This document shows positions 51,561 to 60,441 of a stretch of 64,000 nucleotides of DNA, one piece after another. The stretch spans positions 1,864,501-1,928,500 of the forward strand of contig NZ_CP011071.1 in NCBI RefSeq assembly GCF_000963865.1. The letters are read 5' to 3'. Every line of letters begins with the position of its first letter. Within the stretch, counting starts at the first letter, position 1. The notes below the pieces were generated by a model. It made no database searches. It was given only the letters and a program-made list of their open reading frames with translations, and was not told where the DNA came from. Source of the stretch: Flagellimonas lutaonensis. Lineage in GTDB: Bacteria; Bacteroidota; Bacteroidia; Flavobacteriales; Flavobacteriaceae. The position numbers were made by a program, and so were the translations under genes.

Positions 51561-52124
51561 CTACATAATTTTGTCCAACGAATTCCTAAAATTCTTTTGT
51601 TGGGATTTATAGATTGAAAGGCTCATTCCCGTCTCGCTTTTAAACTGTCCGCTTAAATGGTTGATATGGCTATAATCGAGCAGTTGCGCCATTTCAGTAA
51701 AATTGTGTTCGTTAGCCTGTATGAGTTCTTTTACCTTTTCAATTTTTAGTTTGATGAAATATTTTTCAATGGTAACACCTTGCGTAAACGAGAATACCTT
51801 GCTGATTTTTGAATACTCGTGTCCCAAGGCATCCACCAAATGTTCGGACAGTTTTTTATCAAGTTGAATCGGTAGTTCCTGCATCGTTTTTATGAGTTCG
51901 ACCTTGACCTTTTCGGTCAACTTTTCTTCCGTACTTCCGATGAGCGAGAAACCGTTTTCTTTCAACAAGGTTTCGAATTTGTCCAAATCAAGGTCATCAA
52001 TGTCCAGCCGCAATCGACCCAATTCAATCTGATGCAACTCGATATTATTTACATTCAGTTCATCCTTCAACACCTTGATGCATCGGTCGCATACCATATT
52101 TTTTATGTAAAAGTCCTTGACCAT
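51561..52124 (-). CDS. AraC-type regulator with N-terminal HMA-like metal-binding domain
   Basis: The 187-residue protein has an HMA-like start (FYIKNMVCDRCIKVLKDEL, CxxC) and a C-terminal AraC HTH part (LKIEKVKELIQANEHNFTEM, YSHINHLSGQFKSETGMSLS). The layout suggests a regulator that senses copper through the CxxC site and controls the copper genes. It sits between the oxidase and TolC/CusA genes, 2 bases after TolC. Metal sensing is inferred from the fusion. It has a compact single HTH set. Confidence 0.85.
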   Translation of the reverse strand: MVKDFYIKNMVCDRCIKVLKDELNVNNIELHQIELGRLRLDIDDLDLDKFETLLKENGFSLIGSTEEKLTEKVKVELIKTMQELPIQLDKKLSEHLVDALGHEYSKISKVFSFTQGVTIEKYFIKLKIEKVKELIQANEHNFTEMAQLLDYSHINHLSGQFKSETGMSLSIYKSQQKNFRNSLDKIM

Positions 52125-52126
52125 AA

Positions 52127-53344
52127 TTAGTTGATTAGATAATTGATAATCGCAGACTGTGCATAGTACATCCGCACCGACTCGATTTGGTTCATCTGAA
52201 ATTTCAGTTGCAGTTCCTGTATGTCCAGTACATCATTAAAATCGATGGTTCCTGTTTCATAATTCTTAATCAGGATTTCTTCGGCATCGTTCGCTTGCTT
52301 TAAATTCTTTTCTTGGGTATTGAATTGAATACGGGCTTGATTGCGTTGCGATGTTGCTTTCGCGAAAGCGGTTTCCAATACATTCAATCGTTCGTTTTTC
52401 TGTGATTCGATTTCCAGTTGCTTCAGTTCGTTCTGTTTGGAAACCGATGAATAGCGGTTGTTGAAAATAGGTATGGACAGCGATACCATTGGCATAATGA
52501 TATCCTTGCCGTTGTCGCTAAAGGTCATATCGGGACGTTCGGAAACGGGTACATAGTCCAATCCAAAACCGATATTCGGGGCACTTTCTTTCTGATTGAG
52601 CAATTCGGATTGCTCAATGGACTCGTAAAGTCTATCGTATTTTAGCAGTTCCGGATTGAGTGCCAATCCTTCTTTGCTATACATCGGGTCTTCCGTTGGA
52701 ATGGTCATTTCCGGAACAACTTCCACGGCGATACTTTCCTTTCGGTTCAGCAGATTGTTGAAGTTGGACTGTTCCGCCAAATAGTCTTCCTGAAGGACTT
52801 CCTTTTGTTGTTGTAATTCGTTCTGCCGAATCTGCAATCGTAGTACGTCCACGGCAGAGGCTTTGCCCACTTCCACAGAGGTCAATGCCAACCGTTCATA
52901 GGTCTCTAAGAGTTGGATGTTTTCGTCCAAAATATCCTGCTTCGCCTTATTGGCATACAATTGGTAATAGGATTGGGCGACCGAAAGTGCCAGTTTTCGT
53001 TTGGCAATGGCAATTTCTACAAACTCATTTTCCGCCATTGAGCTGGCATAGTTTTCCCGTGCCGTTATCGTGCCGAACCAAGGCAACATCTGCGAAATCG
53101 AAAACCGTGCCCGTTGCGCACCCGTTCGGGTTTCGGGTTCGCTTACAAAGTATCCTGCGCTTACCACAGTATTAGGTAGCGTATTGACTTCGTTGACCTT
53201 TTCCTGTGCGATGTTGTATCGAAGTTCGTATGCTTGGATAACGGGATTGTTCGCTTCCGCTTCCTGAATGTAGGATTGCAGTTCCTGTGCTTTTGCGAAA
53301 GCGGAAACAAGCAATAATCCGATGATGATTTTTACATTTTTCAT
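52127..53344 (-). CDS. TolC-family outer-membrane channel, CusC-like
   Basis: The 405-residue protein has a signal peptide (LLLVSAFAKAQ) and the TolC double-repeat of long helices (NPVIQAYELRYNIAQEKVN, LKQANDAEEILIKNYETGTI). It is the channel of an RND efflux complex and lies directly next to CusA with a 4-base overlap. Two AFAKA palindromes (52356-52369 exact, 53289-53302 one mismatch) lie in its gene. Confidence 0.9.
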   Translation of the reverse strand: MKNVKIIIGLLLVSAFAKAQELQSYIQEAEANNPVIQAYELRYNIAQEKVNEVNTLPNTVVSAGYFVSEPETRTGAQRARFSISQMLPWFGTITARENYASSMAENEFVEIAIAKRKLALSVAQSYYQLYANKAKQDILDENIQLLETYERLALTSVEVGKASAVDVLRLQIRQNELQQQKEVLQEDYLAEQSNFNNLLNRKESIAVEVVPEMTIPTEDPMYSKEGLALNPELLKYDRLYESIEQSELLNQKESAPNIGFGLDYVPVSERPDMTFSDNGKDIIMPMVSLSIPIFNNRYSSVSKQNELKQLEIESQKNERLNVLETAFAKATSQRNQARIQFNTQEKNLKQANDAEEILIKNYETGTIDFNDVLDIQELQLKFQMNQIESVRMYYAQSAIINYLIN

Positions 53345-56300
53345 TTGCTCGCTCGTTTAAGTTGGTATTCTTCCCGCCAGCTGTACAATACGGGCAACAG
53401 GAAATATGAGGTTACATCAATAAGCATCCCGCCCACAATGGGGATGGCCATTGGAATCATTATGTCGCTTCCTTTTCCTGTGGATGTGAGTACGGGCAAC
53501 AAGGCAAGAACGGTCGTTACGGTCGTCATCAAACAGGGACGGATACGCTTGCCGGCCGCTTCAAGGGTAGCTTGACGAATGCCTGGTTTGTCATTCGGTT
53601 TTTCCTTCTCAAAACTCTGGTCGAGATAGGTCGCCATCACCACACCGTCATCCGTAGCGATTCCGAAAAGGGCAATAAACCCGACCCAAACCGCAACGCT
53701 CAGGTTGATGGTCTTGATATTAAAAAGTTCACGTAGGTTTTCACCGAACAAACTGAAATTGAGAAACCAGTCCTGACCGTACAGCCAAATCATCACAAAG
53801 CCACCTGCAAAGGCTATGGCGATGCCTGTAAATACCATTAATGAGGTGGTGACCGATTTGAACTGAAAGTATAAAATGAGGAATATGATAATCAAGCACA
53901 ACGGAACCACGATAGACAGGGTTTTCTCGGCTCGCAGCTGGTTTTCATAGGTTCCGGTGAACTTATAGCTAATGCCTTTGGGAACGGTCAGTTCACCATT
54001 ATCTATTTTGTCCTGAATCAATGACTGGGCGTTTTCCACCACATCCACTTCGGCAAATCCGTCCAGCTTGTCGAACAGCACGTAACCTACCAAGAAAGTG
54101 TCCTCACTTTTGATGACCTGTGGACCTTGCTCATATCGAATATCAACCAATTCGCCTAATGGAACAGGGCTTCCTTTTTCCACGGGAACGTAGATGTTTT
54201 TCAAGTCAGTCGGACTTTCCCGCAGCTCACGGGGGTAGCGCACCCTTACCGCATAGCGTTCCCTACCTTCGACAGTCTGGGTCAGGGGCATCCCACCAAC
54301 GGCCACCTGCAGTATTTCCTGTACGTCCATAATCGAAATACCGTAGCGTGCCAACTGTTCCCGTTTTATATCGACCAACAGATAGGGTTTACCCACGATA
54401 CGGTCGGCAAATACAGCCTGTTGTTTGACGCCTTCGGCTTGCTTTAGGATGTCTTCGAGTTCCAAGCCGAATGCTTCGATTTCCCGTAGGTCCTGCCCCT
54501 TGACCTTAATGCCCATTGGTGCGCGCATTCCAGTTTGCAACATCACCAGTCGTGTTTCGATGGGCTGTAATTTTGGGGCGGACGTGATTCCCGGTAATAT
54601 GGTGACCCGTACAATTTCGTTCCAAATATCATCTGGACTTTCGATTTCAGGTCGCCAGTTGCGGTAGTACTCGCCATCATCATCGGGAATCAATTCGTTT
54701 CTTGTGATAGTAGTTTGCAATTGGGATGCTTCATAATTAGCATCGCTTTCTACTTCGTTGTTCGGATTGATATGAAACCTTTCGTTTTTCAATACAAAGA
54801 GTCCGTCATCGTTTACCCGATACCGTTGCCGTTCCCCTGAAGCGTTCCGCATATATTCGGACTTGTACTGAATCACGTTCTCGTACATCGAAAGCGGTGC
54901 CGGGTCAAGTGCGGATTCGGTACGACCTGCCTTTCCTACCACGGTCTCGATTTCAGGGATAGTGGCTACGGCCATATCCAGTTGTTGCAAAACCCTCTTG
55001 TTTTCCTCTATGCCTGAGTGAGGAAGGGATGTGGGCATCAACAGGAACGAACCCTCATTGAGTGCTGGCATAAATTCCTTGCCCGTGTTGCGCATTATGA
55101 AGAAACCAAGAACGAGCAATGTTGTGGGGATTATCAGGAACAGCAACCTGTTTTGTAATGCCCATTTTAAGATGCTGTCGTAGTACTTTCTGAGTAGCGA
55201 AAAGATGCCCAGAACCCCAAAACAGCTTACCGCTACAAAAATCAGGTTCATAATTAGGCTGCGGTCGAAACCAAGTGGTCGCCAATACTCGGCCAATAGA
55301 AACACAACGGCGATGGTGGCAATAACCGTATTGATGAGATTTTTCTGCTTCCGCGAAAACGTAACACGCATCGATAAAATGGCCACCGCGCCAAAAGCGA
55401 CAAGTACCAAACCTATCCAATACCCAAAAATCACGGCGGTGATTCCCAATAAGATTAAAAACCCATTGATGGCATATTTGAGCCGTTCCCGTATTTCGGT
55501 CTTTCTAAAGAAAGTGGCTGCGAATGGCGGTATAAGAAATAGCGCAATAACCAGTGCTGCGGCCAGTGCCATTGTTTTGGTAAACGCCAATGGTCGGAAG
55601 AGTTTCCCTTCGGCACCAATCATCGTAAACACCGGAAGAAAACTGATTATCGTAGTCATTACCGCAGTAACGATAGCACCGGAAACTTCGGCGGTGGCGT
55701 TGTACACGATTTCGTTTGTAGTGTAAGGTTGACCATTTTTATTTACCCGTAAATCTTCGTCTTCCAGATGGCGAATCATATTTTCGGCGAGGATGACACC
55801 CACATCCACCATCGTTCCGATGGCAATGGCGATACCCGAGAGTGCCACGATGTTCGCATCCACATTAAAGAGCTTCATCGTGATAAAAACCATCAAGACG
55901 GCCACAGGCATTAATCCTGAAATCAATATGGATGCCCTCAAATTGAACACCATTATGATGATGACCAAAATAGTAATCAGGATTTCCAAGGTCAAGGCCT
56001 CGTTGAGCGTTCCCAAGGTTTCCTGAATGAGTTCGGTTCGGTCGTAAAAGGGAACGATGGTTACTTGTGAGGTTCGACCGTCGGCCAATTCCTTAGTGGG
56101 AAGTCCCGAGCTTACTTCGTCGATTTGGTCTTTAACGTTATTGATGACTTCCAGCGGATTGGCACCATAGCGGGCTACCACCACACCGCCCACAACTTCG
56201 GCACCTTCCTTGTCCAAAATGCCTCGACGTGCAGCTGGTCCCAAGTGTACCTTGCCTACATCCTTGATTCGGATAGATGTGAAATTTTCGGAATCAACTA

Positions 56301-57093
56301 CGGCATTTTCTATATCTGCTATGGATTTCACGTAGCCCAGACCGCGCACCAGGTATTCGGCCTTGTTCATTTCCAAGGTCTGCGCACCGATGTCCTGATT
56401 GCTTTCCTTAACCGCCTTTACTATATCGGCCAGACCGATGTTGTACTGACGCATCTTTTCAGGGTCAACATCCACTTGGTATTCCTGCACATAACCACCG
56501 ATGGAAGCCACTTCTGAAACACCGCTGGCAGAAGAAAGAGCATATTTTACGTAGTAATCTTGTATACTACGAAGTTCCTGTAAGTCCCATCCACCCGTGA
56601 CGTTCCCGTCCTTATCACGGCCTTCCAGCGTGTACCAAAAAATCTGGCCTAATCCCGTAGCATCTGGACCCAAGGCGGGATTGACACCATCGGGCAACAG
56701 ACCACTGGGTAGCGAATTGAGCTTTTCGAGGATGCGGCTACGCGACCAGTAGAATTCGATATCCTCTTCAAAAATGATATAGATACTCGAAAAGCCGAAC
56801 ATCGAAGAACTGCGAATGGTCTTGACGCCAGGTATTCCGAGAAGGGAAGTGGTAAGCGGGTAGGTAATCTGGTCCTCGATATCCTGAGGGGAGCGCCCCT
56901 GCCACTTGGTGAAAACAATCTGTTGGTTTTCGCCAATATCGGGTATGGCATCTACAGCCACAGGGTCATTGGGCAATATTCCGGTGTCCCAATTAAAGGG
57001 TGCGTTCACGATGCCCCAACCCACGAAAAGGGCGAGCATCAGTACCGCAACGAGCTTATTTTCTATAAGGAATTTTATGCCTTTGTTCAGCAT
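53341..57093 (-). CDS. cusA: CusA-type RND pump (Cu/Ag)
   Basis: The 1250-residue RND pump has the CusA-type fourth membrane segment IAIGTMVDVGVILAENM. It has Met residues at the three places that match the copper-binding Met triad of CusA: FLLMPTSLP, DPAPLSMYENVI and RLVMLQTGMRAPMG. It uses the proton gradient to send copper or silver out of the periplasm. The length is greater than usual (about 1050) because of an internal insert near residues 540-630 and a segment around 755-800. It is the last piece of the Cu efflux set next to TolC. Confidence 0.94.
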   Translation of the reverse strand: MLNKGIKFLIENKLVAVLMLALFVGWGIVNAPFNWDTGILPNDPVAVDAIPDIGENQQIVFTKWQGRSPQDIEDQITYPLTTSLLGIPGVKTIRSSSMFGFSSIYIIFEEDIEFYWSRSRILEKLNSLPSGLLPDGVNPALGPDATGLGQIFWYTLEGRDKDGNVTGGWDLQELRSIQDYYVKYALSSASGVSEVASIGGYVQEYQVDVDPEKMRQYNIGLADIVKAVKESNQDIGAQTLEMNKAEYLVRGLGYVKSIADIENAVVDSENFTSIRIKDVGKVHLGPAARRGILDKEGAEVVGGVVVARYGANPLEVINNVKDQIDEVSSGLPTKELADGRTSQVTIVPFYDRTELIQETLGTLNEALTLEILITILVIIIMVFNLRASILISGLMPVAVLMVFITMKLFNVDANIVALSGIAIAIGTMVDVGVILAENMIRHLEDEDLRVNKNGQPYTTNEIVYNATAEVSGAIVTAVMTTIISFLPVFTMIGAEGKLFRPLAFTKTMALAAALVIALFLIPPFAATFFRKTEIRERLKYAINGFLILLGITAVIFGYWIGLVLVAFGAVAILSMRVTFSRKQKNLINTVIATIAVVFLLAEYWRPLGFDRSLIMNLIFVAVSCFGVLGIFSLLRKYYDSILKWALQNRLLFLIIPTTLLVLGFFIMRNTGKEFMPALNEGSFLLMPTSLPHSGIEENKRVLQQLDMAVATIPEIETVVGKAGRTESALDPAPLSMYENVIQYKSEYMRNASGERQRYRVNDDGLFVLKNERFHINPNNEVESDANYEASQLQTTITRNELIPDDDGEYYRNWRPEIESPDDIWNEIVRVTILPGITSAPKLQPIETRLVMLQTGMRAPMGIKVKGQDLREIEAFGLELEDILKQAEGVKQQAVFADRIVGKPYLLVDIKREQLARYGISIMDVQEILQVAVGGMPLTQTVEGRERYAVRVRYPRELRESPTDLKNIYVPVEKGSPVPLGELVDIRYEQGPQVIKSEDTFLVGYVLFDKLDGFAEVDVVENAQSLIQDKIDNGELTVPKGISYKFTGTYENQLRAEKTLSIVVPLCLIIIFLILYFQFKSVTTSLMVFTGIAIAFAGGFVMIWLYGQDWFLNFSLFGENLRELFNIKTINLSVAVWVGFIALFGIATDDGVVMATYLDQSFEKEKPNDKPGIRQATLEAAGKRIRPCLMTTVTTVLALLPVLTSTGKGSDIMIPMAIPIVGGMLIDVTSYFLLPVLYSWREEYQLKRASK

Positions 57094-57165
57094 ACAAAAT
57101 GATAATTAGACAGTTATACAATGGTGGTCTTGTTGCAATTCTAAAAGTTGAATACAACAAAACGT

Positions 57166-57190
57166 GCCCAGAACGGGATAACCGTTGGGC
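57166..57190 (-). terminator. Possible terminator between HYC_CC_PP gene and cusA
   Basis: On the minus strand GCCCA-ACGG pairs with CCGT-TGGGC, with a short loop, then ACGTTTTGTTGT. The T-run is weak, so it may instead reduce read-through from the Hg module into cusA. Confidence 0.35.
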
Positions 57191-57236
57191 TTAGTGCCGT
57201 TCCGATGGGTATCGGAATCGGACTACTGTCTAAAAA

Positions 57237-57659
57237 TCAAATTAAATAGGTCTCGTAAAGTATCTGAACGTCCCGTTCAATAAAGGGGGGCGAGTAATCC
57301 TTGAAGGGAACAATGTTTTCATCAAGTCCCTCGAAAAGATTGATATAGGTGTAGAAAAATGTGGCAACGAAGGTCTGTTGCTCAAAAGTAAGTTTATTGA
57401 ATGATGTTTTAAGGTCGTCGCTACCTTCCTTCACTATTTTTTGGTCCGAGCAACAAGATTTCTCGCTCATAGCAGGATTTTCACAACCCCTGGTTGGTTG
57501 TGCTTTTTCCATCCCGCAAGATTCTGCTTTTGTGAAGAAACTAAAATCAACCAAAGAATCCCCACAATAATGCATATCCACCGTAAACGACATTGTAGTG
57601 AACATCACTACCAAAGCCATCAAAACGGATAATATCTTATGGAAGATCTTTTTCATCAA
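57237..57659 (-). CDS. HYC_CC_PP-type small secreted protein
   Basis: The 140-residue protein has a signal peptide (VLMALVVMFTTMSF) and the three motifs that name this family: MHYCGDSL, EKSCCSDQK and DYSPPFI. It is common next to metal-transport genes in Bacteroidetes, and its role is not known. The Cys pairs suggest metal binding. It lies 57 bases from the GDCC protein gene, at the end of the Hg-type module. Confidence 0.85.
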   Translation of the reverse strand: MMKKIFHKILSVLMALVVMFTTMSFTVDMHYCGDSLVDFSFFTKAESCGMEKAQPTRGCENPAMSEKSCCSDQKIVKEGSDDLKTSFNKLTFEQQTFVATFFYTYINLFEGLDENIVPFKDYSPPFIERDVQILYETYLI

Positions 57660-57716
57660 TGCAAAATTACAAAATTTTAACAGTTTTTGTTGGGTTTAAC
57701 GGAATTTTAATTTTGC

Positions 57717-57929
57717 TCATTCGCAACATTTCATATCATTTTGGACAGGTGGACAAGCCTTGGTGCCATATGAACAGTACACGCAACAATCGCCTTCCTT
57801 TGGCCGAATTACTACCTTACAGTTTTTACATTCATAGAAAAACTGACAGGCATCGGTGGGCATTTGTTCCTCTTCTTTGTGCCCGCATTTGGGACAGGTA
57901 ATGGTGGATTTTAAAATTGTAGTATCCAT
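57717..57929 (-). CDS. GDCCxxCxxG small Cys-rich protein
   Basis: The 70-residue protein has two CxxC pairs in its front half (TCPKCGH and ECKNC), then the motif GDCCVYCSYGTKACPPVQ. This family is found beside mercury-type transport genes. A metal or Fe-S role is likely but unproved. It lies 1 base after the MerT-MerP gene, in the same operon. Confidence 0.85.
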   Translation of the reverse strand: MDTTILKSTITCPKCGHKEEEQMPTDACQFFYECKNCKVVIRPKEGDCCVYCSYGTKACPPVQNDMKCCE

Positions 57930-57930
57930 A

Positions 57931-58533
57931 TTATTCAGAGACTTTATAACCTGTACTGTTGATTGCGTTTATTATTTGTTCCTCAGATACTTTGGTGCGG
58001 TCATATTTGACTATTGTTATGCCCTCTTTGTAACTGGCCTTAACAGAAAGTATTCCGTCCAACTTGTTTACCTCGCTCTTGACGTGGTTTTCGCAACCAG
58101 TACAAGTCATTCCTTCAACGGTAAAGGTTTTTTTAACAATATTGTCCTGTTGCACATATACGATTTCCTTGGTTGGTTGGGTATAAAATATTCCTGAGTA
58201 ATAGGGAAATGCCAGCATTAGACTCGCAAAGAGTGTCACAATAAGCAGAAATGTTTTTGATTGTAGAAAAGAAGGTTTCTCATCATCTTCACAGGCACAA
58301 TCAATTTCGTGCTGTGATTTTGGCTTTAGCTTCTGGTACCAAGCGAATCCAAGAACTAAAATTGTCAGTCCGATTAAATAAGGTCTAAAAGGTTCTATCC
58401 AAGAAAATGTCGAAGCAATACCGCTTGTTCCTGCCAATAGTGCAAGCACTGGTGTGATGCAACAGACTGAGGCAGCGACCGCTGTGAAAATGCCGGTGTA
58501 CGCTGCTGTATTTGATGATTTGGATGTGTTCAT
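57931..58533 (-). CDS. MerT-MerP fusion (mercury-type transport protein)
   Basis: The 200-residue protein has MerT-like membrane segments with SVCCITPVLALLAG (residues 22-35) and a C-terminal MerP-like HMA domain GMTCTGCENHV. MerTP proteins bring Hg(II) or a related metal into the cytoplasm for reduction. No MerA reductase was seen in the window, so the true metal and detoxification route are open. It lies 1 base after the ArsR gene, with tight operon spacing. Confidence 0.88.
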   Translation of the reverse strand: MNTSKSSNTAAYTGIFTAVAASVCCITPVLALLAGTSGIASTFSWIEPFRPYLIGLTILVLGFAWYQKLKPKSQHEIDCACEDDEKPSFLQSKTFLLIVTLFASLMLAFPYYSGIFYTQPTKEIVYVQQDNIVKKTFTVEGMTCTGCENHVKSEVNKLDGILSVKASYKEGITIVKYDRTKVSEEQIINAINSTGYKVSE

Positions 58534-58534
58534 T

Positions 58535-58906
58535 CTATGCTACTTGTTTGTTTTCTTTAAGCCTACCGAATATTCCTTCCAACACATTGCTTGAATCCTT
58601 GACCAAGGAGTAGTACAACGTTTGACCATCACGTCTCGAAGTTATCAATTCAGCATCCTTCATTTTACGGATATGCTGCGAAATTGCGGGTACGCTCATT
58701 TCCAGTATATCTGAAAAATCACAAGGACAAAGTTCACCTTCCTCGTTCAAGAGGAAAAGTATCTTCAGTCTGGTCTCATTACCTGCCAGGGCGAGTACCT
58801 TGCCAATACTGTTGATTGATTCTGAACTTGTTTTCAACGTCTCACGACAGCGCATCAATTGCTTCTGGTCTGCCTCGGCACGGGTGCAACTTAATTCAAG
58901 AGCCAT
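58535..58906 (-). CDS. ArsR-family metalloregulator
   Basis: The 123-residue protein has a Cys-bearing N-terminus (MALELSCTRAEADQKQLMRC), a winged HTH (SDILEMSVPAISQHIRKMKD, ITSRRDGQTLYYSL) and CPCDF at the start of the recognition region, the usual place of the metal-binding pair in this family. It probably represses the merTP operon until metal binds. The promoter has a clear inverted repeat, so autoregulation is likely. Confidence 0.9.
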   Translation of the reverse strand: MALELSCTRAEADQKQLMRCRETLKTSSESINSIGKVLALAGNETRLKILFLLNEEGELCPCDFSDILEMSVPAISQHIRKMKDAELITSRRDGQTLYYSLVKDSSNVLEGIFGRLKENKQVA

Positions 58907-58921
58907 AATTACAATTTTGAG

Positions 58922-58963
58922 TAAAGCTACAATTATATAATTATTTAAGCAAATACTTAAATA
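58922..58963 (-). promoter_or_regulatory. Promoter and operator of the arsR-merTP operon
   Basis: On the minus strand TTTG (58950-58953 complement) and TAGCTTTA (58922-58929 complement) are 20 bases apart and fit the Bacteroidetes -33/-7 pattern. TATTTAAG-N6-CTTAAATA (58942-58963) is a perfect 8-base inverted repeat over the -33 part, a good repressor site. Confidence 0.65.
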
Positions 58964-59012
58964 TATTTATTTTGTTTTTCTAATAGGTTAGAGTTTTTAA
59001 GAAAATATGTTT

Positions 59013-60230
59013 TTATAAAAAATTTACCACACTGTCCAAAGCATCGTCAGCATCTTTATGAATAAAATTAGCTTGATAGTTAATGGTGGTTTTCAAATCC
59101 GTATGCCGATATAATTTTTGAAGCATAAGCGGATGAATGTTATCGCCTGCAATATTGCCAAAAGAATGTCGAGCAATGTGCATCGTAACTTTTTTCTGGA
59201 TGCCTGCTCTTTTCGCAATCTTTTTAAGGTGGTCATTGAATTTTTTATTTGCTACTTTTTTCTTTCGATATATGTCTTTCGCATCAGATAAGTCAGCTTT
59301 TTTCATTTCCGGGAAAACAAAGTCATCATCATTTACTCTGTCCTCAATGTACTGTAGCAAGATTTTTTCAACCTTAGCTGGAATTTTAAGGGAGAGTAAC
59401 TTTGAATTTTTCCCCATTCTATAATGCAATCGCCCATCATAAATCTGGGACCACCTTATAAACAACACATCCGAAACACGCATTCCAGCAAAATAGAAAC
59501 TGAACAACCAAACATTTAATGAGTGTCTTTCCATATCAGTTAGTTCAGTAACACTTTCCAGGGCTTTTATTTCTTTTCCTGAAAGCCCTGTTTTTGTGGT
59601 TTCGGGAAATTTGATTTTAAACTTATCCTTGCCAAAGGGATATATTTCCTTACTTACAACCTTATCCCTAATGGCTCTATTGAACAGTAACCTTATCAAT
59701 ACCATTACATTCATTGCAGTAGTTTCAGTTAATGAGCAAGAACCCTTTAAATAAATCTTGAATTTTTTGAGAAAGCGCTCATTGATTTCTTGGAAAGTCA
59801 AATGTCGGCCAGAGCAGTATTTTTCTATATAACTCACCCAAGCTGAATCTGTAGAATGGCGATTGATTTTCTTTTCAGCTTCTAAGGCTTCAAGATGCTC
59901 GTCAGCAAAATCAAAAAAAGTTAAGCTCGAAGTTGGCTTATATATTTCTTTTTTGATTTGTCGAGCAGTAGCACCTTTATTATCCGTCTGTAATGCAATA
60001 AGCCCTTTTCTGGCTTCGGATAGTTTGGAAGCTATCAAATTGTTCAGGCTTTCAGCTTCAGAATGCGATTTTTTTACCTTTAGGTTTTTAGAGTCCCAAT
60101 CCTCTAATTCAATGTAATGGCCTATGTGTTTGTAAGTTGAACGACGGTCTTTGGTTATCCTAATTGCAAGCGGATACAGCCCTTTTGCATTAGGCTTTTT
60201 GCGAAGTATTATTTTTGCACTCGTTGACAT
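59013..60230 (-). CDS. int: Tyrosine integrase
   Basis: The 405-residue recombinase has an N-terminal arm-binding domain (ILRKKPNAKGLYPLAIRIT), a SAM-like core-binding domain (about 100-200) and a catalytic domain with GMRVSDVLFIRW (first Arg), HIARHSFGNIAG (His-x-x-Arg) and INYQANF (probable Tyr). It matches Bacteroidetes ICE integrases. It inserts the element into tRNA-Leu and, with the excisionase-like protein, removes it. Three GGTACAACA repeats lie upstream. Confidence 0.95.
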   Translation of the reverse strand: MSTSAKIILRKKPNAKGLYPLAIRITKDRRSTYKHIGHYIELEDWDSKNLKVKKSHSEAESLNNLIASKLSEARKGLIALQTDNKGATARQIKKEIYKPTSSLTFFDFADEHLEALEAEKKINRHSTDSAWVSYIEKYCSGRHLTFQEINERFLKKFKIYLKGSCSLTETTAMNVMVLIRLLFNRAIRDKVVSKEIYPFGKDKFKIKFPETTKTGLSGKEIKALESVTELTDMERHSLNVWLFSFYFAGMRVSDVLFIRWSQIYDGRLHYRMGKNSKLLSLKIPAKVEKILLQYIEDRVNDDDFVFPEMKKADLSDAKDIYRKKKVANKKFNDHLKKIAKRAGIQKKVTMHIARHSFGNIAGDNIHPLMLQKLYRHTDLKTTINYQANFIHKDADDALDSVVNFL

Positions 60231-60263
60231 TTTGAACCTGTTTTAGATACGAAAGCCAAATCA

Positions 60264-60365
60264 GGTACAACATTTTGTCAAAAATTCACTTTAAAGATAC
60301 GTCTTTATTAGGAATTCTGGGTACAACATAGGTACAACAAATGTTGATATTAACTGATATTAATT
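60264..60365. promoter_or_regulatory. Probable arm-type integrase sites and tandem repeats
   Basis: GGTACAACA occurs at 60264-60272, 60320-60328 and 60331-60339; the last two are 11 bases apart. GATATTAACT and GATATTAATT follow back to back (60346-60365). Direct repeats between int and att fit arm-type binding sites. Confidence 0.55.
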
Positions 60366-60385
60366 GACTTTAAATAAAATGATGA

Positions 60386-60423
60386 AAAACATAAACCATT
60401 GAAAATGAGTTAATTTATGTTTT
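60386..60423. repeat. 10-base inverted repeat next to att
   Basis: AAAACATAAA (60386-60395) and TTTATGTTTT (60414-60423) form perfect arms around 18 bases, ending 18 bases before the tRNA fragment. It may be a recombination or regulatory site. Confidence 0.45.
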
Positions 60424-60441
60424 ATTAGTGCAATATATACC

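Noticed and set aside
57931-58533. Complete mercury-resistance operon
   Set aside because: Only MerT-MerP and an ArsR-type regulator are present. MerA and MerR were not seen in any frame.
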